From: Bacteroidota bacterium
GTDB lineage: Bacteria; Bacteroidota; Bacteroidia; Bacteroidales; Prolixibacteraceae
Direction of reading: 5' to 3'
Assembly: GCA_023412195.1 (NCBI GenBank)
Contig: JAEYNZ010000059.1
Coordinates: 1-23,932 of the forward strand
DNA length: 23,932 nucleotides
Shown here one piece after another: positions 7,138 to 15,799 of this stretch; positions within the stretch are counted from its first letter, which is position 1, and each line of letters starts with the position of its first letter. The notes beneath the pieces are model-generated. The model saw nothing but the letters and a program-made list of their open reading frames with translations. It did not search any database and was not told the origin of the DNA. Made by a program: the position numbers and the translations under genes.

Positions 7138-8946
7138 CTAAAAATCCCAGAAGATTGGAATAAAAATCATAGATAAAATGAAGGATATCAGGTTCAGCGG
7201 TAACCCAATTTTTGTGTAGTCGGTAAACTTATAGTTTCCTATCGCCTGCACAATTAAATTGGTCTGATATCCTATAGGTGTAGCAAAGCTTGCTGAAGCT
7301 GCAATAGCTACAACTACAAAGAAAGGTTTTGGGTCCACACCAAGTTGCTGGGCAGCTGAAAGTGCTATGGGAAAAATCAGTGCAGCAGCTGCATTGTTTG
7401 TAATAATTTCAGTGGAAACAGCAGTTACAATATAAAGTGCTGCCAGTATACCTATCGGTCCAAAACCTTTTGAAAAGTTAATTGTGGTTCGGGCAAGTGA
7501 TTCGGCGGCACTGGAATTTTGCATGGCTTTACTTATTGCGAAAGCACAGGCAATTGTAATAAGCACATCCCAGCTGATCGATTTTGTATATTTCTGATGT
7601 GGCATGATCTTCAGCCAGATTAAAGCCATTGCGGCAAGAATGGAAAAGAAAAAAATGTCGAATGTTAAACCTGCAGGTGATTCAAAATACCGTCCAATAG
7701 TTGCTCCTGTGATCATAAGAAGGAGAATGATAAAAGCAAGCCATTTTTTCCAGAAGGTACCTGTAGTTCGATAGTCACGGATATAGGATGTAAGATAGAA
7801 AATTTTTGAATCTCCCCAGTTATGAATGAAGTTGTCAGTTGTCAGAAGTACCAGGTTATCTCCCGGCTTCAGTTTCAGGCTGCCGAAGTTGGACGTAATT
7901 CTTTCTCCGTTCCTGTGAATGGCAAGAACAACTGCCTGATAATGCCTGTAGAAATCAAATTCCGGTATGGTTCTTCCTATGCCGGGAAACCTCGGGGACA
8001 ATACTGCCTCGTACTGTTTCAGCTGATCCCGTGAAATATTTTTAACCAATTCCATTCCTTTCAGGCGAACCTGGTCATTCGACAGGATATAATTCAGCCT
8101 TTCTGACTTCCCGGCAAGTAGCAGGTGGTCATTAGCTGCTATAGAATATAAACTTTTTGTCTGATCTATATTTTCTCCATTGCGTGTTATACCTCTTATA
8201 TGCAGCTTTTTTAGTTCTTTTAATCTTCCTCCTGAAACTGATTGTCCGATCAGGTTGCTGTTCTCAGGAATTTCAACTTCGTAATAGTAATCTTTAAGTG
8301 CTGCCGAACTTTTGCTGTTAAGTAATATTTTTTTTCCCGGAAGCAGTTTATTTCCTGCCACTGACATATAGATGACTCCTGCGGCAGCAATAAAAACACC
8401 AACTTTTCCAAGTTCAAACATTCCAAAACCCGGATATCCGTTTTCAATGATCAGCCCATGTATAACAAGATTTGTTGAAGTACCTATCAGGGTGCACATT
8501 CCACCAAGAATGGTTGCATAAGAAAGTGGAATCAGAAATTTTTTATGTGACAGATTCAGTTTTTCTGACCATTGCTTTATGATAGGAGCAAAAATGATAA
8601 CTACCGGAGTATTGTTTAAAAATGCAGAAAGCATTGATACCGGTACCATCACTCTTGCAATCATCCAGGCCAGTTTACCTCTTTTCCTGGGTAAATAAGT
8701 TTGGGCAAGCCTGTTCAGCACTCCCGATTGCCTGATCCCTTCACTTACGATAAACAGTACGCCTACCGTAATCATTCCCTTGTTGGAAAACCCTGCCAGC
8801 AATTCCTGGTCAGAAATAATGCCTGTTGCCATCAGTACAACAGCAGAAGTAAAAAATATCAATCCCGGCCGCATCACCTCTTTTGCAAGAGCAATAATGG
8901 TAAGCAGTATCACAGCAAGTACAATATATCCTTCAAGAGTCAGCAA
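7138..8946 (-). CDS. SLC13/DASS-family anion permease with two RCK_C (TrkA-C) domains
   Basis: This is a 602-aa inner-membrane permease of the divalent anion:sodium symporter superfamily. The first half (1-205) has several membrane segments and the family signature with NNTP at 111-114, followed by the GTSTNLVIHG loop (155-164). Two soluble RCK_C domains lie at about 218-300 and 305-385. The second membrane half carries the repeated signature (TNNAAAALIFP, then TPIGYQTNLIVQAIG). This domain order is shared with SAC1-like and Bacteroidota sulfate permeases; with cysD/cysN nearby, sulfate is the likeliest substrate, but a dicarboxylate cannot be excluded. The start codon appears to be TTG (8944-8946): an in-frame stop lies just upstream and the next Met is residue 25, beyond the first membrane segment. 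A perfect -7 box lies at 8999-9006. First gene of its operon. Confidence 0.88.
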   Translation of the reverse strand: MLTLEGYIVLAVILLTIIALAKEVMRPGLIFFTSAVVLMATGIISDQELLAGFSNKGMITVGVLFIVSEGIRQSGVLNRLAQTYLPRKRGKLAWMIARVMVPVSMLSAFLNNTPVVIIFAPIIKQWSEKLNLSHKKFLIPLSYATILGGMCTLIGTSTNLVIHGLIIENGYPGFGMFELGKVGVFIAAAGVIYMSVAGNKLLPGKKILLNSKSSAALKDYYYEVEIPENSNLIGQSVSGGRLKELKKLHIRGITRNGENIDQTKSLYSIAANDHLLLAGKSERLNYILSNDQVRLKGMELVKNISRDQLKQYEAVLSPRFPGIGRTIPEFDFYRHYQAVVLAIHRNGERITSNFGSLKLKPGDNLVLLTTDNFIHNWGDSKIFYLTSYIRDYRTTGTFWKKWLAFIILLLMITGATIGRYFESPAGLTFDIFFFSILAAMALIWLKIMPHQKYTKSISWDVLITIACAFAISKAMQNSSAAESLARTTINFSKGFGPIGILAALYIVTAVSTEIITNNAAAALIFPIALSAAQQLGVDPKPFFVVVAIAASASFATPIGYQTNLIVQAIGNYKFTDYTKIGLPLNLISFILSMIFIPIFWDF

Positions 8947-8998
8947 GCGGGATGAGTTTTAAGAATTTTCATTCCGGAATACATGTTAATCTTCCGGT

Positions 8999-9006
8999 CA
9001 AAACTA
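8999..9006 (-). promoter_or_regulatory. -7 box for the permease operon
   Basis: The minus strand reads TAGTTTTG, a perfect TAnnTTTG match. Transcription would begin near 8992 with a leader of about 46 nt. The -33 region is only weakly recognisable. Confidence 0.5.
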
Positions 9007-9069
9007 AACATAAATTTGACTCTTTCATAAAAAGGATCCGATTTTGAATCTCTGCTTCAAACATTGATT

Positions 9070-11157
9070 CTAACTAACCACCCTCAGGTAACCCTGGCCC
9101 TCCCTGAAGGGAAGTGAAAACCATAAAGTGCTTCCTTTGCCTGGTTCTGAGTCAACATGTAGCTCCCCTCCAAGAAGTTGAATATAATGCTGGGCAATGG
9201 ACAATCCTATGCCTGATCCTGAAGTGACATCATTTATTTCATTCCTGATACGGTAAAACCTGCTGAAGATGTTTTCCATTTCCTCTTTTGGAATCCCAAT
9301 GCCTGTATCTGAAACACTGAATTTCACCTCCTCATTGAGCAGCATTTCATATTTTAATTTTATTTCTCCCTTAAGTGTATATTTAACTGCATTGTCAACC
9401 AAAATCTGAAGAGTTTCCAGTAACAACCTTCTGTCGGTCAGAAATCCAAAGGATTGATTTGGTACGTCAATATCCAGCAGCATTTTAACCTGGCGGCCAT
9501 CGGGGATTAACGGCCTGAAACGGTTGTAAATATCCCGCATAAGCGTGTTAATAGAGCAGAAATTGGAATTTACCTCAACAGTATTGGTTTCAATTTTCGA
9601 AAGATGAATGGTATTGTCAATCATATTCAGCAACTGTGTCCCATTTTGTGAAATGGCATCAGAGAGTTCAATGCGTTCATCCCTGCTCATATTGCCATCA
9701 GCAAGCATCCGGGTAAAGTTTGTAATGATATTCAACGGAGTACGGATTTCATGAGAAAGGTTGGCCAGGAAAGCCGATTTCAACCTGTCGCTTTCTTCAG
9801 CTTTTATTTTTGCTTTTTCAAGATTGAACTCTGCAGTTTTGCGGCGGGTGATGTCACGCGCTACAGAAATAACTGATCTGTAATTCAGTTTTGCCAGCCT
9901 CATTTCAAATAAATAAGTGCCGTTCGGTGTATTTAATGAGTATTCTATGGTTTCAATTGAATTATTTTTCAGGCAGCTGTGAATGCACTTCAGTATCTTC
10001 TCGGCCATGTTCTTCGGAAACCCTACATCAAATATGGTGCTTCCAATAATATTGGAATCTTCCACTTTGAACAGGTCGCTTTCTTTCACTACAAAATCTT
10101 CATACGTCCCATCTTTTCCGATAACGAAAAACATATCGGGTATAGCCTCCAGCAATACTTTATATCGCTTTTTGCTGCTTTCAAGTTCTGCCAGTTTCTT
10201 CTTTATCCTGGTGATATCTTCCATGATCACATAAAAACTGTTTAACCCGGGCTTTAATACATGGATTTTAAACCAAAGATCGAGTTTAGTTGCATGATAT
10301 TCCCTGACTTTAGGTGCATCGAACAGAAGAATCCTGTTTAAATCAAAATGGTCGCGCAATACAAGTTCGAAAATATAGTTGGCAGCCTGATCCTTGACTT
10401 CATAAAGCTGGATGTTAAAAACCGATTCGAAGGCATGGTTTACCTTTTCTATGCGGAGCATGGTGACATTCCCCTGCTCATCGCGTTCTGCTTTTATTTC
10501 AGCAACGGGAAAGGAGGCCTGTCTCACAACCCTTGAAATCCCCTGGCGTGCTATAGTGATTTCATTGTTCATGCGTTCTGCTATTGCTGAATATCGTTTG
10601 CGTATAGTGAATACGCCAAGGTATAGAAAGGTGAAGGTAACCAGAGGATGAGGTACCATATAGGTTGTTCCGGCAAAAAGGCCAAAGAACTGGTTCCCTT
10701 TCAACAACTGGAAAACGATTGTAAGTGCAGCAAGAAGAAAATAAAGAATGATTCTTGAAGCTGATTCTGAAAAGTACATCAGAAAAAATCCTCCTGCCAG
10801 CAGCCATCCCACCGACTGGTAAATTGTACTTGTTAGCTGCGGATATATTGTGAAATCAGATATATAGTAGGCATAAACAAAAACCGGAACAAAAAAAGCA
10901 GTATTTAAGGCGCATCCCTGCTTGCCGTTTATCAGGCAGATTATAGCCAGGAAGGAGACCAAAACCATTCCTGCATCGCAAATAGAACAGAAAATAATGC
11001 CCCGGTTAAACAGGTTGAAAAAAAAGTGAACCAAAGTGATAAAAAGAAGTACGACCAGCGGCACCAGCATTTCGTAAAGCCGTTGTTTCACTGAAGCAGT
11101 TAGACCTGACCACAGTTTTTCTGTAATGGTATGGTAGAAAGGTTTATTCAAGGCCAT
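9070..11157 (-). CDS. Membrane PAS-domain sensor histidine kinase (orphan)
   Basis: This is a 695-aa sensor kinase. About six hydrophobic segments occupy residues 29-186, followed by a short linker, a first PAS-like domain (about 210-318, ending FYVIMEDITR) and a second PAS domain (about 330-440, ending VISVARDITRRK). The HisKA domain has the phospho-acceptor His469 in FLANLSHEIRTPLN. The ATPase domain shows the N box (Asn589 in LVDNAVKY), G1 DTGIG (617-621) and G2 GSGIGLS (647-653). There is no receiver or output domain and no response-regulator gene in the window, so its partner must be elsewhere. The membrane portion may sense a membrane-soluble or electrochemical signal. It is transcribed toward the anion permease operon, 123 bp away; a regulatory link is possible but not shown. 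Confidence 0.92.
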   Translation of the reverse strand: MALNKPFYHTITEKLWSGLTASVKQRLYEMLVPLVVLLFITLVHFFFNLFNRGIIFCSICDAGMVLVSFLAIICLINGKQGCALNTAFFVPVFVYAYYISDFTIYPQLTSTIYQSVGWLLAGGFFLMYFSESASRIILYFLLAALTIVFQLLKGNQFFGLFAGTTYMVPHPLVTFTFLYLGVFTIRKRYSAIAERMNNEITIARQGISRVVRQASFPVAEIKAERDEQGNVTMLRIEKVNHAFESVFNIQLYEVKDQAANYIFELVLRDHFDLNRILLFDAPKVREYHATKLDLWFKIHVLKPGLNSFYVIMEDITRIKKKLAELESSKKRYKVLLEAIPDMFFVIGKDGTYEDFVVKESDLFKVEDSNIIGSTIFDVGFPKNMAEKILKCIHSCLKNNSIETIEYSLNTPNGTYLFEMRLAKLNYRSVISVARDITRRKTAEFNLEKAKIKAEESDRLKSAFLANLSHEIRTPLNIITNFTRMLADGNMSRDERIELSDAISQNGTQLLNMIDNTIHLSKIETNTVEVNSNFCSINTLMRDIYNRFRPLIPDGRQVKMLLDIDVPNQSFGFLTDRRLLLETLQILVDNAVKYTLKGEIKLKYEMLLNEEVKFSVSDTGIGIPKEEMENIFSRFYRIRNEINDVTSGSGIGLSIAQHYIQLLGGELHVDSEPGKGSTLWFSLPFREGQGYLRVVS

Positions 11158-11360
11158 AAAAATACAGAGTTTGGCTTAATTTAAACTACTTTTTAATAAA
11201 AATTGAATGTGCCAAGTTCTTTTAATTTTTGATCTAAAAAGAATGATTTTTGTTTTGTTTCTGTAAATTTATTTAGCAAATATTTGATTTAAAGGATTTT
11301 ATTTCAAAGTTAATTTATTCCTACCTGATTTTTGTTATGAATTTACTAATCCCTGCTGTT
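11158..11360. other. Divergent intergenic region between kinase and P5C dehydrogenase genes
   Basis: This very AT-rich stretch separates the divergent kinase and dehydrogenase genes and must hold both promoters. A perfect CAAATATTTG palindrome lies near 11277-11286. I find no convincing -7 box for the kinase gene. Confidence 0.4.
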
Positions 11361-11368
11361 TATTTTTG
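11361..11368 (+). promoter_or_regulatory. -7 box for the P5C dehydrogenase gene
   Basis: Reads TATTTTTG, a perfect TAnnTTTG match, giving a start near 11374 and a leader of about 30 nt. Confidence 0.5.
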
Positions 11369-11404
11369 TAAAAATAAATAAGAATAATTTTAAATAAAAA
11401 CAAT

Positions 11405-13045
11405 ATGCCTAAAGGATTTTACAATGTTCCTGTTGCCAGAAATGAACAGATTTTAAGTTATGCCCCTGGAACCAGGGAACGGAATGAATTGAAAATTGTG
11501 CTTGATGAACTTCGTTCGAAGGAAGTTGACCTTCCTATGATAATTGGGGGAAAAGAAGTTTATACCGACAGAAAAGTCAGGATGTTTCCTCCACATGAAA
11601 TCAAACATACCCTGGGCCATTACAACCAGGGTGATGCCAGTCATGTTGAAATGGCCATAGATGCTGCCCTTGAGGCACGTGAAAAATGGTCAAACTTATC
11701 ATGGCAGCACAGGGCTTCTGTATTTCTCAAAGCCGCTGATCTCATTTCAGGCCCTTACAGAGCTAAAATCAATGCAGCTTCCATGCTGGGACAGTCGAAA
11801 AATATTTACCAGGCAGAAATTGATGCAGCCTGTGAACTTGCCGATTTCTACCGGTTTGGTGTGAAGGCCATGACCGATATCTATAAAATGCAGCCTGAAT
11901 CTGTTGCGGGCATATGGAATTACAACGATTTCAGGCCTCTTGAAGGATTCGTGTTTGCCCTGACTCCTTTCAATTTCACATCCATTGCGGGGAATCTGCC
12001 TGCAGCACCCGCACTTATGGGTAACGTTGTTGTGTGGAAACCTTCCAAGTCGGCGGTATATTCGGCAGGTGTTATTATGGAAATTCTGCAGGAAGCCGGT
12101 TTACCTGACGGAGTAATTAACCTGGTTTTTGCTCCTGGTCCGGCTGTTGCAGATGTCATTCTAACGCATCCTGATTTTGCAGGAATACATTTTACCGGTT
12201 CTACAGGAGTATTTCAGGAAATATGGAAGACTATTGGCAATAATATTTTCAGGTACAAAACATACCCCAGGATTGTCGGTGAAACAGGTGGAAAGGATTT
12301 TATATTTGCGGACAATACAGTTAAAATTCCCGAACTGGCAACTGCCATTGTACGTGGAGCATTTGAATACCAGGGGCAAAAATGTTCAGCAGCATCGAGG
12401 GTTTATATACCCAAGAGTATCTGGCCACAACTGAAAAAGCATCTTGGTGAAGTGCTTAAAACCGTAAAAATGGGACCGGTTGAAGATTTTACCAACTTTT
12501 TTAATGCAGTAATCGACGAATCCTCTTTTGATAAACTGAAAGGATTTATAGACAGGGCCAAAACGGATAAAGATGCTGAAGTTATATTTGGAGGAAACTG
12601 TGACAAGACAGCAGGATATTTCATAGAACCTACCGTTATCCTGGCAAAAGTGCCCAATTATGTCACCATGGAAGAAGAATTGTTTGGTCCGGTACTCACT
12701 GTTTATGTTTATGCCGATGAAAAACTGGATGAAACACTCGATATCGTTGATAAAACATCCATTTATGGCCTTACCGGAGCTATTTTTTCACAAAACCGGT
12801 ACAACATTGAAAAATTTACCCGCAGATTGTCAAATGCTGCAGGAAATTTCTATATAAATGATAAACCTACAGGTGCTGTTGTAGGCCAGCAACCTTTTGG
12901 AGGTGCACGCGGATCGGGTACCAATGACAAGGCCGGATCCGTATTTAATTTTCTGCGATGGGTGTCGGTGCGGACAATCAAGGAAAATTTCGTACCCCCT
13001 GTTGATTATATGTATCCAAATTTTTATCCGGACAGCAAGGAATAG
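11405..13045 (+). CDS. pruA: L-glutamate gamma-semialdehyde (1-pyrroline-5-carboxylate) dehydrogenase
   Basis: This 546-aa NAD-dependent aldehyde dehydrogenase performs the second step of proline and arginine catabolism, oxidising glutamate semialdehyde to glutamate in the cytoplasm. ALDH landmarks are all present: oxyanion-hole Asn190 (LTPFNF), WKPS at 211-214, the general base Glu293 in VGETGGKDF, and the catalytic Cys327 in YQGQKCSAASR. The GETGGKDF form and a length near 545 aa are typical of the P5CDH group found in Bacteroidota and in mitochondria, as opposed to the bifunctional PutA. It is a single-gene unit with its own -7 box and a strong terminator at 13065-13099. No proline dehydrogenase gene is present in the window. 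Confidence 0.93.
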   Translation: MPKGFYNVPVARNEQILSYAPGTRERNELKIVLDELRSKEVDLPMIIGGKEVYTDRKVRMFPPHEIKHTLGHYNQGDASHVEMAIDAALEAREKWSNLSWQHRASVFLKAADLISGPYRAKINAASMLGQSKNIYQAEIDAACELADFYRFGVKAMTDIYKMQPESVAGIWNYNDFRPLEGFVFALTPFNFTSIAGNLPAAPALMGNVVVWKPSKSAVYSAGVIMEILQEAGLPDGVINLVFAPGPAVADVILTHPDFAGIHFTGSTGVFQEIWKTIGNNIFRYKTYPRIVGETGGKDFIFADNTVKIPELATAIVRGAFEYQGQKCSAASRVYIPKSIWPQLKKHLGEVLKTVKMGPVEDFTNFFNAVIDESSFDKLKGFIDRAKTDKDAEVIFGGNCDKTAGYFIEPTVILAKVPNYVTMEEELFGPVLTVYVYADEKLDETLDIVDKTSIYGLTGAIFSQNRYNIEKFTRRLSNAAGNFYINDKPTGAVVGQQPFGGARGSGTNDKAGSVFNFLRWVSVRTIKENFVPPVDYMYPNFYPDSKE

Positions 13046-13064
13046 TTAACTTAACCTTGTTCAT

Positions 13065-13099
13065 AAAAAGAGGAGTGAAATTATTTTACTCCTCTTTTT
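13065..13099 (+). terminator. Rho-independent terminator after the P5C dehydrogenase gene
   Basis: A perfect 12-bp stem (AAAAAGAGGAGT, 13065-13076, with ACTCCTCTTTTT, 13088-13099) with an 11-nt loop that can pair further. The 3' arm ends in a U run. The A run on the other arm could make it bidirectional, but no gene approaches from the right on the minus strand. Confidence 0.88.
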
Positions 13100-13116
13100 A
13101 TTTCAGAGTATTGTTG

Positions 13117-13124
13117 TACTTTTA
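13117..13124 (+). promoter_or_regulatory. Possible -7 box for the FtsB-like gene
   Basis: Reads TACTTTTA, one mismatch to TAnnTTTG, between the upstream terminator and the FtsB-like ATG; start near 13130. Confidence 0.35.
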
Positions 13125-13143
13125 AACACATAAATAATCATGA

Positions 13144-13455
13144 ATGGAAAACCATCTTACCGGTAAAAGTAAAATTTTTAACCTGTTAAAAAACAAATAC
13201 TTTATAGCATCAGTATTGTTTCTGGCCTGGATTGTTTTTTTCGATGAAAATAGTTTTGTTTCTCATGCCGAAAATAAAAGACGGTTGTATGAATTAAATA
13301 AGCAGAAGGAATACTACCAGGAAAGAATAGCAGAGGATAAACAGAAAATTGAAGATTTGAATTCAGGTAAAAATGAACTGGAGAAATTTGCCAGGGAACA
13401 ATTCCTGATGAGTAAGCCAGATGAAGATGTTTTTATCGTAATTGAAGAAAAATAA
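13144..13455 (+). CDS. DivIC/FtsB-family septum formation initiator protein
   Basis: This 103-aa bitopic membrane protein has a short cytoplasmic N-terminus, one membrane segment (about 19-34, YFIASVLFLAWIVFFD), a charged coiled coil (about 40-75) and the conserved C-terminal block EKFAREQFLMSKPDEDVFIV. This is the layout of FtsB/DivIC, which joins FtsL and FtsQ in the divisome and links septal ring assembly to peptidoglycan synthesis. The size is normal. It follows a terminator, so it has its own promoter (a weak box at 13117). YqgE/AlgH is next, 93 bp downstream, on the same strand. The ATG at 13140 in another frame leads to an early stop and is not the start. Confidence 0.85.
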   Translation: MENHLTGKSKIFNLLKNKYFIASVLFLAWIVFFDENSFVSHAENKRRLYELNKQKEYYQERIAEDKQKIEDLNSGKNELEKFAREQFLMSKPDEDVFIVIEEK

Positions 13456-13548
13456 TCCACAGTCGCAAAAAAATCGCATGCTATTTGTTATGATTCTTAT
13501 CGAAGGTATAATGGCTGATCAATAATGAACATTTAATTACCGGAAGAT

Positions 13549-14139
13549 ATGAATGATAATTTAGATATTTTCAAGATACAATCGAACAATATAACACCCC
13601 AAAAAGGACGTATTTTAATTGCAGAGCCTTTTTTACCAGGTAATTACTTCAATCGTTCGGTTGTTCTCCTGGTTGCATACAGCAACAAGGGAGCTGTGGG
13701 TTTTATCCTGAACAAAAAGGTAGATCTGGCTATCCATGATATATTACCTGGCTTTCCTGTTTTTGATGGAGATGTTTACCTTGGAGGTCCCGTTTCCACA
13801 GATTCTGTATATTTTATTCACAAGTTGGGTAAAAAACTTCCTGGAAGTATACAGGTAATGGACAACCTGTTTTGGGGAGGTGATTTTGAAGTTTTAAAAC
13901 AACTGATTCATGAAGGACAGATTGATCCTACAGAAATAAGATTTTTTGTAGGATATTCAGGCTGGGATTCTGGTCAGCTGGAAAGGGAAATAAAAGAAGA
14001 TTCCTGGCTTGTAAATGATGTGGATGAAGAAATGATCATGCGCCAGCTACATCATGATTCCTGGGCAGAATTTGTAAAAAGGGTTGGCACCCGTTATAAG
14101 GTGTGGGAAAATTTTCCCGAAAACCCTGCCATGAATTGA
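13549..14139 (+). CDS. yqgE: YqgE/AlgH family protein (UPF0301/DUF179)
   Basis: This is a 196-aa cytoplasmic protein of the YqgE/AlgH family. Landmarks are KGRILIAEPFLPGNYFNRSVVLL at the N-terminus (residues 19-41 region), GAVGFILNK, the GGPVSTDSVYFIH segment and the RFFVGYSGWDSGQLEREI block, all in family order. The molecular activity of the family is not established; in pseudomonads AlgH was first tied to alginate regulation. Length is normal and there is no disruption. It ends convergently with the class IV aminotransferase gene, with 48 bp between the stops and no clear terminator hairpin there. Confidence 0.92.
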   Translation: MNDNLDIFKIQSNNITPQKGRILIAEPFLPGNYFNRSVVLLVAYSNKGAVGFILNKKVDLAIHDILPGFPVFDGDVYLGGPVSTDSVYFIHKLGKKLPGSIQVMDNLFWGGDFEVLKQLIHEGQIDPTEIRFFVGYSGWDSGQLEREIKEDSWLVNDVDEEMIMRQLHHDSWAEFVKRVGTRYKVWENFPENPAMN

Positions 14140-14187
14140 TACATCATCATCTTCCGGAAATATACTGCCTTCGATCACTGGTAATAT

Positions 14188-15030
14188 TTAATGAAGTGCT
14201 TTCATTTGTAGCAGGTCATTCAGATGAATATATATTTTTTGTGCCTGAGACCTGAAAAACCGTTTCTGACCAATTCCTTTTATTCTTTGAAAACCATTCT
14301 GCTCGGAAGCCAGAAACACTTCATCCACTTCAACCAACTCATTTCGCCCTGGTGAATCCGCTTCATTTATTTTAAATCCTGCTCTTTCTGCTGCTACACA
14401 TACAAGTTTTCGTAATGTGTCATCGTAACAACCCGTTAAAAGGGAAGGGGTTATAAATTCAATTCCTTTTAACATGAAAATGTTGGAACCTATTGCTTCA
14501 CAAATATTCCCATTTTCATTTAAAATAACCGATTGCCCAAAAAGTGTATCCCTGATTTCAGCCTGGGCCGCTATCCATAGTCTCTCATTGAAGAATGAAT
14601 ACCTGTTGGGGAAGTTTTGACTGTTTTTTCTGAGACTGGAATAATTAACCAGCAGATTATCGTCGGAAGCAGGAAAATTAAATCCTGACATGGAACTGCT
14701 TCTCATCTGGATTCGTGTATTTTCTTCTGTAAAGATGAGTTCAATCCAAATATATCCCGACTGATATAACCTGTTTTTGTTGAGCATCCGCTTCACCAGC
14801 CTGAACTGTTCCCTTTCATTTTCCAACTCTTGAGGAAAATCTAATTTAAGGACCTGAACCTGCTGTTTTAGCATTTTTATATTTTCTGCAAACAGAGGGA
14901 TACCTCCAAATCCAAACCAAACTTTTTGATACAGTTTGATAGATGGTTCTATGGGGAAATCCGAAAACTGAATATCCTCGCTGTTGATGATTTTACCATT
15001 ATATATCCGGTATTTAGGACCTATCTGCAT
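14188..15030 (-). CDS. Class IV aminotransferase-fold protein lacking the usual PLP lysine
   Basis: This is a 280-aa protein of the branched-chain aminotransferase / aminodeoxychorismate lyase fold. Family blocks visible are the N-terminal NGKI, NENGNICEAIGSNIFMLKG (171-189; Glu178 matches the residue that contacts the PLP ring nitrogen), TPSLLTGCYDDTLRKL (194-209, in place of the usual TPPLxxGxLxGITR) and EVDEVFLASEQNGF. Aligning the central block to the typical IKSLNYLPNVLAKQEA segment puts Ser145 (RYSFFNERLWIAAQAEI) where the Schiff-base lysine should be. The nearest Lys is 135. It may therefore be a non-PLP or otherwise repurposed homologue; branched-chain transaminase or PabC activity should not be assumed. 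The reading frame is open and not decayed. Confidence 0.8.
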   Translation of the reverse strand: MQIGPKYRIYNGKIINSEDIQFSDFPIEPSIKLYQKVWFGFGGIPLFAENIKMLKQQVQVLKLDFPQELENEREQFRLVKRMLNKNRLYQSGYIWIELIFTEENTRIQMRSSSMSGFNFPASDDNLLVNYSSLRKNSQNFPNRYSFFNERLWIAAQAEIRDTLFGQSVILNENGNICEAIGSNIFMLKGIEFITPSLLTGCYDDTLRKLVCVAAERAGFKINEADSPGRNELVEVDEVFLASEQNGFQRIKGIGQKRFFRSQAQKIYIHLNDLLQMKALH

Positions 15031-15128
15031 AACCTCACTTTAAAAGCAGGCAGCAAATTAATAAAATCTTCAGTAATCTGTGAAATCAGGGGAAAAAACC
15101 TGATGAAACGGAATTGCATCTTGTGAAG

Positions 15129-15380
15129 CTAGCTGTTTCTTAATGCATGAATAAGTTCCTTCTTCGACATTTTGCTTCGTCCTTTAATTCCTACCTGACG
15201 TGCTTTTTCCTGGAGATCCTTTTTAGTTCTGTCTTCATATTTCTCACTCTGTCCTCCTTTTTGACCGGCATCAGGGGTATTTGATATCCGGGCGGCTTTT
15301 TGTTTACTGTAGCCCTTGTCTCTTAAAGCTTCATATTGCTTTTCATTTTTTAAGCGGGGAGATGTTTTTCTGTCTGGCAT
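15129..15380 (-). CDS. Small basic protein with Rho termination factor N-terminal (SAP-like) domain
   Basis: This 83-aa basic protein has two parts. Residues 1-45 resemble the small KNPKQYEALRxKGxSKxxAARIxNxP family, here KNEKQYEALRDKGYSKQKAARISNTP, followed by GQKGGQSEKYED. Residues 50-83 form a Rho-N domain (TKKDLQEKARQVGIKGRSKMSKKELIHALR), a helix-extended-loop-helix that binds nucleic acid in other proteins. Such proteins are common as small stand-alone ORFs in Bacteroidota; their role is not known to me. It lies 14 bp downstream of the next minus-strand gene, so the two are almost surely co-transcribed. Confidence 0.85.
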   Translation of the reverse strand: MPDRKTSPRLKNEKQYEALRDKGYSKQKAARISNTPDAGQKGGQSEKYEDRTKKDLQEKARQVGIKGRSKMSKKELIHALRNS

Positions 15381-15394
15381 CGTTGTAATCTTTA

Positions 15395-15709
15395 TTATTC
15401 TTCATATTGACCTTGTTCCACCTTATTCATGAACTCGGATATGATTACAGTTCCATCTGCGCCAAAGGAATCCACCACAGTTCCTTTAATTCCTGAATCT
15501 GTTTCCAAAACATACACGATGCTCATGTCTGCCGGATCAGATGTGCCTTCAAACCGGTGAAACTCTACCAGTTTCACCTGCGAAGGATCATAGCTGCGTT
15601 CACCTGATTCATAAAGCCGGCCTTCCTTCGAGATATTCAGATTATGTGAATAACCTCTTTTTTTTAAATGTTCAACGGCTTCCGATAAGGTATTATATTG
15701 ATTATTCAT
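15395..15709 (-). CDS. Small conserved protein (family often mislabelled PRPP synthetase)
   Basis: This is a cytoplasmic protein of about 104 aa beginning MNNQYNTLSEAVEHLKKRGY. It resembles a roughly 100-aa Bacteroidota family with TLSEAxxxLKKRGYxxxxN, EFHRFEGTSDPADMSIVYVLE and GIKGTVVDSFGADG blocks, which databases often label phosphoribosylpyrophosphate synthetase without any such domain. I would not assign that activity. The frame stays open to an ATG at 15797-15799, but the family starts at TLSEA, so I chose the ATG at 15707-15709; the longer 134-aa form is possible. It precedes the Rho-N gene by 14 bp in a two-gene unit. Confidence 0.75.
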   Translation of the reverse strand: MNNQYNTLSEAVEHLKKRGYSHNLNISKEGRLYESGERSYDPSQVKLVEFHRFEGTSDPADMSIVYVLETDSGIKGTVVDSFGADGTVIISEFMNKVEQGQYEE

Positions 15710-15799
15710 CTTAAGAAGTTTTAAATTCTGAACACCAGATGAAAAAACCCTGCCACTAATTACGCCTTTAATATTTTGATTTGTATAAGCCTGAACCAT

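Noticed and set aside
9030..9069. Terminator directly after the histidine kinase gene
   Set aside because: Only a 5-bp GAATC/GATTC pairing and no U run; readthrough into the permease operon cannot be excluded.
11200..11220. Sigma-54 promoter (TTGGCAC on the minus strand) upstream of the histidine kinase gene
   Set aside because: The -12 GC element is missing at the required spacing.
15085..15104. ATCAGG/CCTGAT hairpin between the Rho-N gene and the aminotransferase gene as a terminator
   Set aside because: Only a 6-bp stem and no U run after it on the minus strand.
15710..15799. 30-residue N-terminal extension of the small conserved protein
   Set aside because: The recalled family begins at the TLSEA block, and the extension looks like translated leader sequence. 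It is kept only as an alternative.
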